A stretch of 64,000 nucleotides of DNA from Haliclona indistincta (taxonomy: Eukaryota; Porifera; Demospongiae; Haplosclerida; Chalinidae). The position numbers and the translations under genes were made by a program. Below, one piece after another: positions 63,623 through 64,000 of the stretch. The DNA is taken from positions 11,699,764 to 11,763,763 of the forward strand of contig OZ024787.1 of NCBI GenBank assembly GCA_964017065.1. The letters are read 5' to 3'. Each line of letters begins with the position of its first letter. Position 1 is the first letter of the stretch. A model generated the notes under the pieces. The model saw only the letters and a program-made list of their open reading frames with translations, searched no databases and was not told where the DNA came from.

Positions 63623-64000
63623 TGTAGGGATGACGCTTGCAAAAGTAAAGGAACAAGATGGGATGATGCTTGCAAAAGTAAAGGAACAAGATGGGATGAT
63701 GCTTGCAAAAGTGAAGGAACAAGATGGAATAATGCTTGCAAATGTAAAAGTCCCAAGTATCCCTTCATCTGCGGCTTGCTGCGACAACGTGCAACTGACA
63801 AATGCGGAATCCTCTTCCTATACCTTTTACAACCGTCAATTACTTAATCAGACTGTGCCCTCCAAAACACAGATACCTCTAGTTATTTACAACTGTCACC
63901 TACTTTATTTACAACCGTCAATTACTTCATCGGACTGCGTCCTCCTTCAAGCCGCTGATGTAGGGATACTTGGGACTTTTACTTTTGCAAGCATCATCCC
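63623..64000. repeat. Foldback repeat, cut by the window end
   Basis: Three copies of a 35-bp direct repeat containing GATGCTTGCAAAAGTAAAGG are followed by a spacer with ACCGTCAATTACTT motifs, then the complementary orientation begins near 63960. The right half of the same element lies at 104-425. It interrupts intron 2 of ankyrin copy C. Confidence 0.7.

Overview
Organism: the window looks like nuclear DNA of a demosponge, most likely Amphimedon or a close relative. The reasons are genes split by short GT-AG introns (often 45-100 bp), a very dense load of small inverted-repeat transposons, and families I recognise as expanded in sponges: a beta-helix/multi-membrane protein, ankyrin-GTPase-Death proteins, and receptor tyrosine kinases. 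The species is inferred; nothing was searched.

Layout. 1-5474 is repeats: nested inverted-repeat elements, a tRNA-derived SINE, a long palindrome and a recurrent foldback family called F2 here. 5475-9159 is a beta-helix plus multi-TM membrane protein with two frameshifts. 9793-10777 (minus) is an intronless unrecognised ORF with one frameshift. 11050-14490 holds a decayed LINE reverse transcriptase split by a MULE-like element with a perfect target duplication, then a piggyBac-like MITE.

From about 14 kb to the end lies a tandemly duplicated gene cassette. Unit 1 (about 14.0-32.3 kb) has a small PPxY exon, two minisatellites, a 10-exon ankyrin-GTPase-Death gene (998 aa), a 5-exon tyrosine-tailed membrane receptor (551 aa), and an orphan last exon of a receptor tyrosine kinase. 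Unit 2 (about 35.4-58.9 kb) has the ankyrin-GTPase-Death paralogue without its first two exons, the paralogous receptor (548 aa), and a more complete tyrosine kinase gene on the opposite strand. Unit 3 (60.3 kb onward) repeats the PPxY exon, minisatellites, promoter block and first two ankyrin exons before the window ends. F2 repeats sit at the unit junctions.

Inserted upstream of the recognisable kinase exons is a 5,234-bp DNA transposon with matching ends and a 9-bp target duplication. It carries two apparently intact convergent genes: a ZAD-finger/DUF6589-type transposase (1,038 aa) and a RecQ-like helicase (437 aa). It resembles the helicase-bearing Academ lineage.

Functional reading (inference): the cassette links a possible intracellular sensor (ankyrin repeats, Roc-like GTPase, Death domain), a surface receptor with seven tail tyrosine sites, and a tyrosine kinase that could phosphorylate such tails. 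By eye, the ankyrin exons differ between units far more than their flanking introns, and almost all differences change amino acids, as expected for a recognition surface under diversifying selection.
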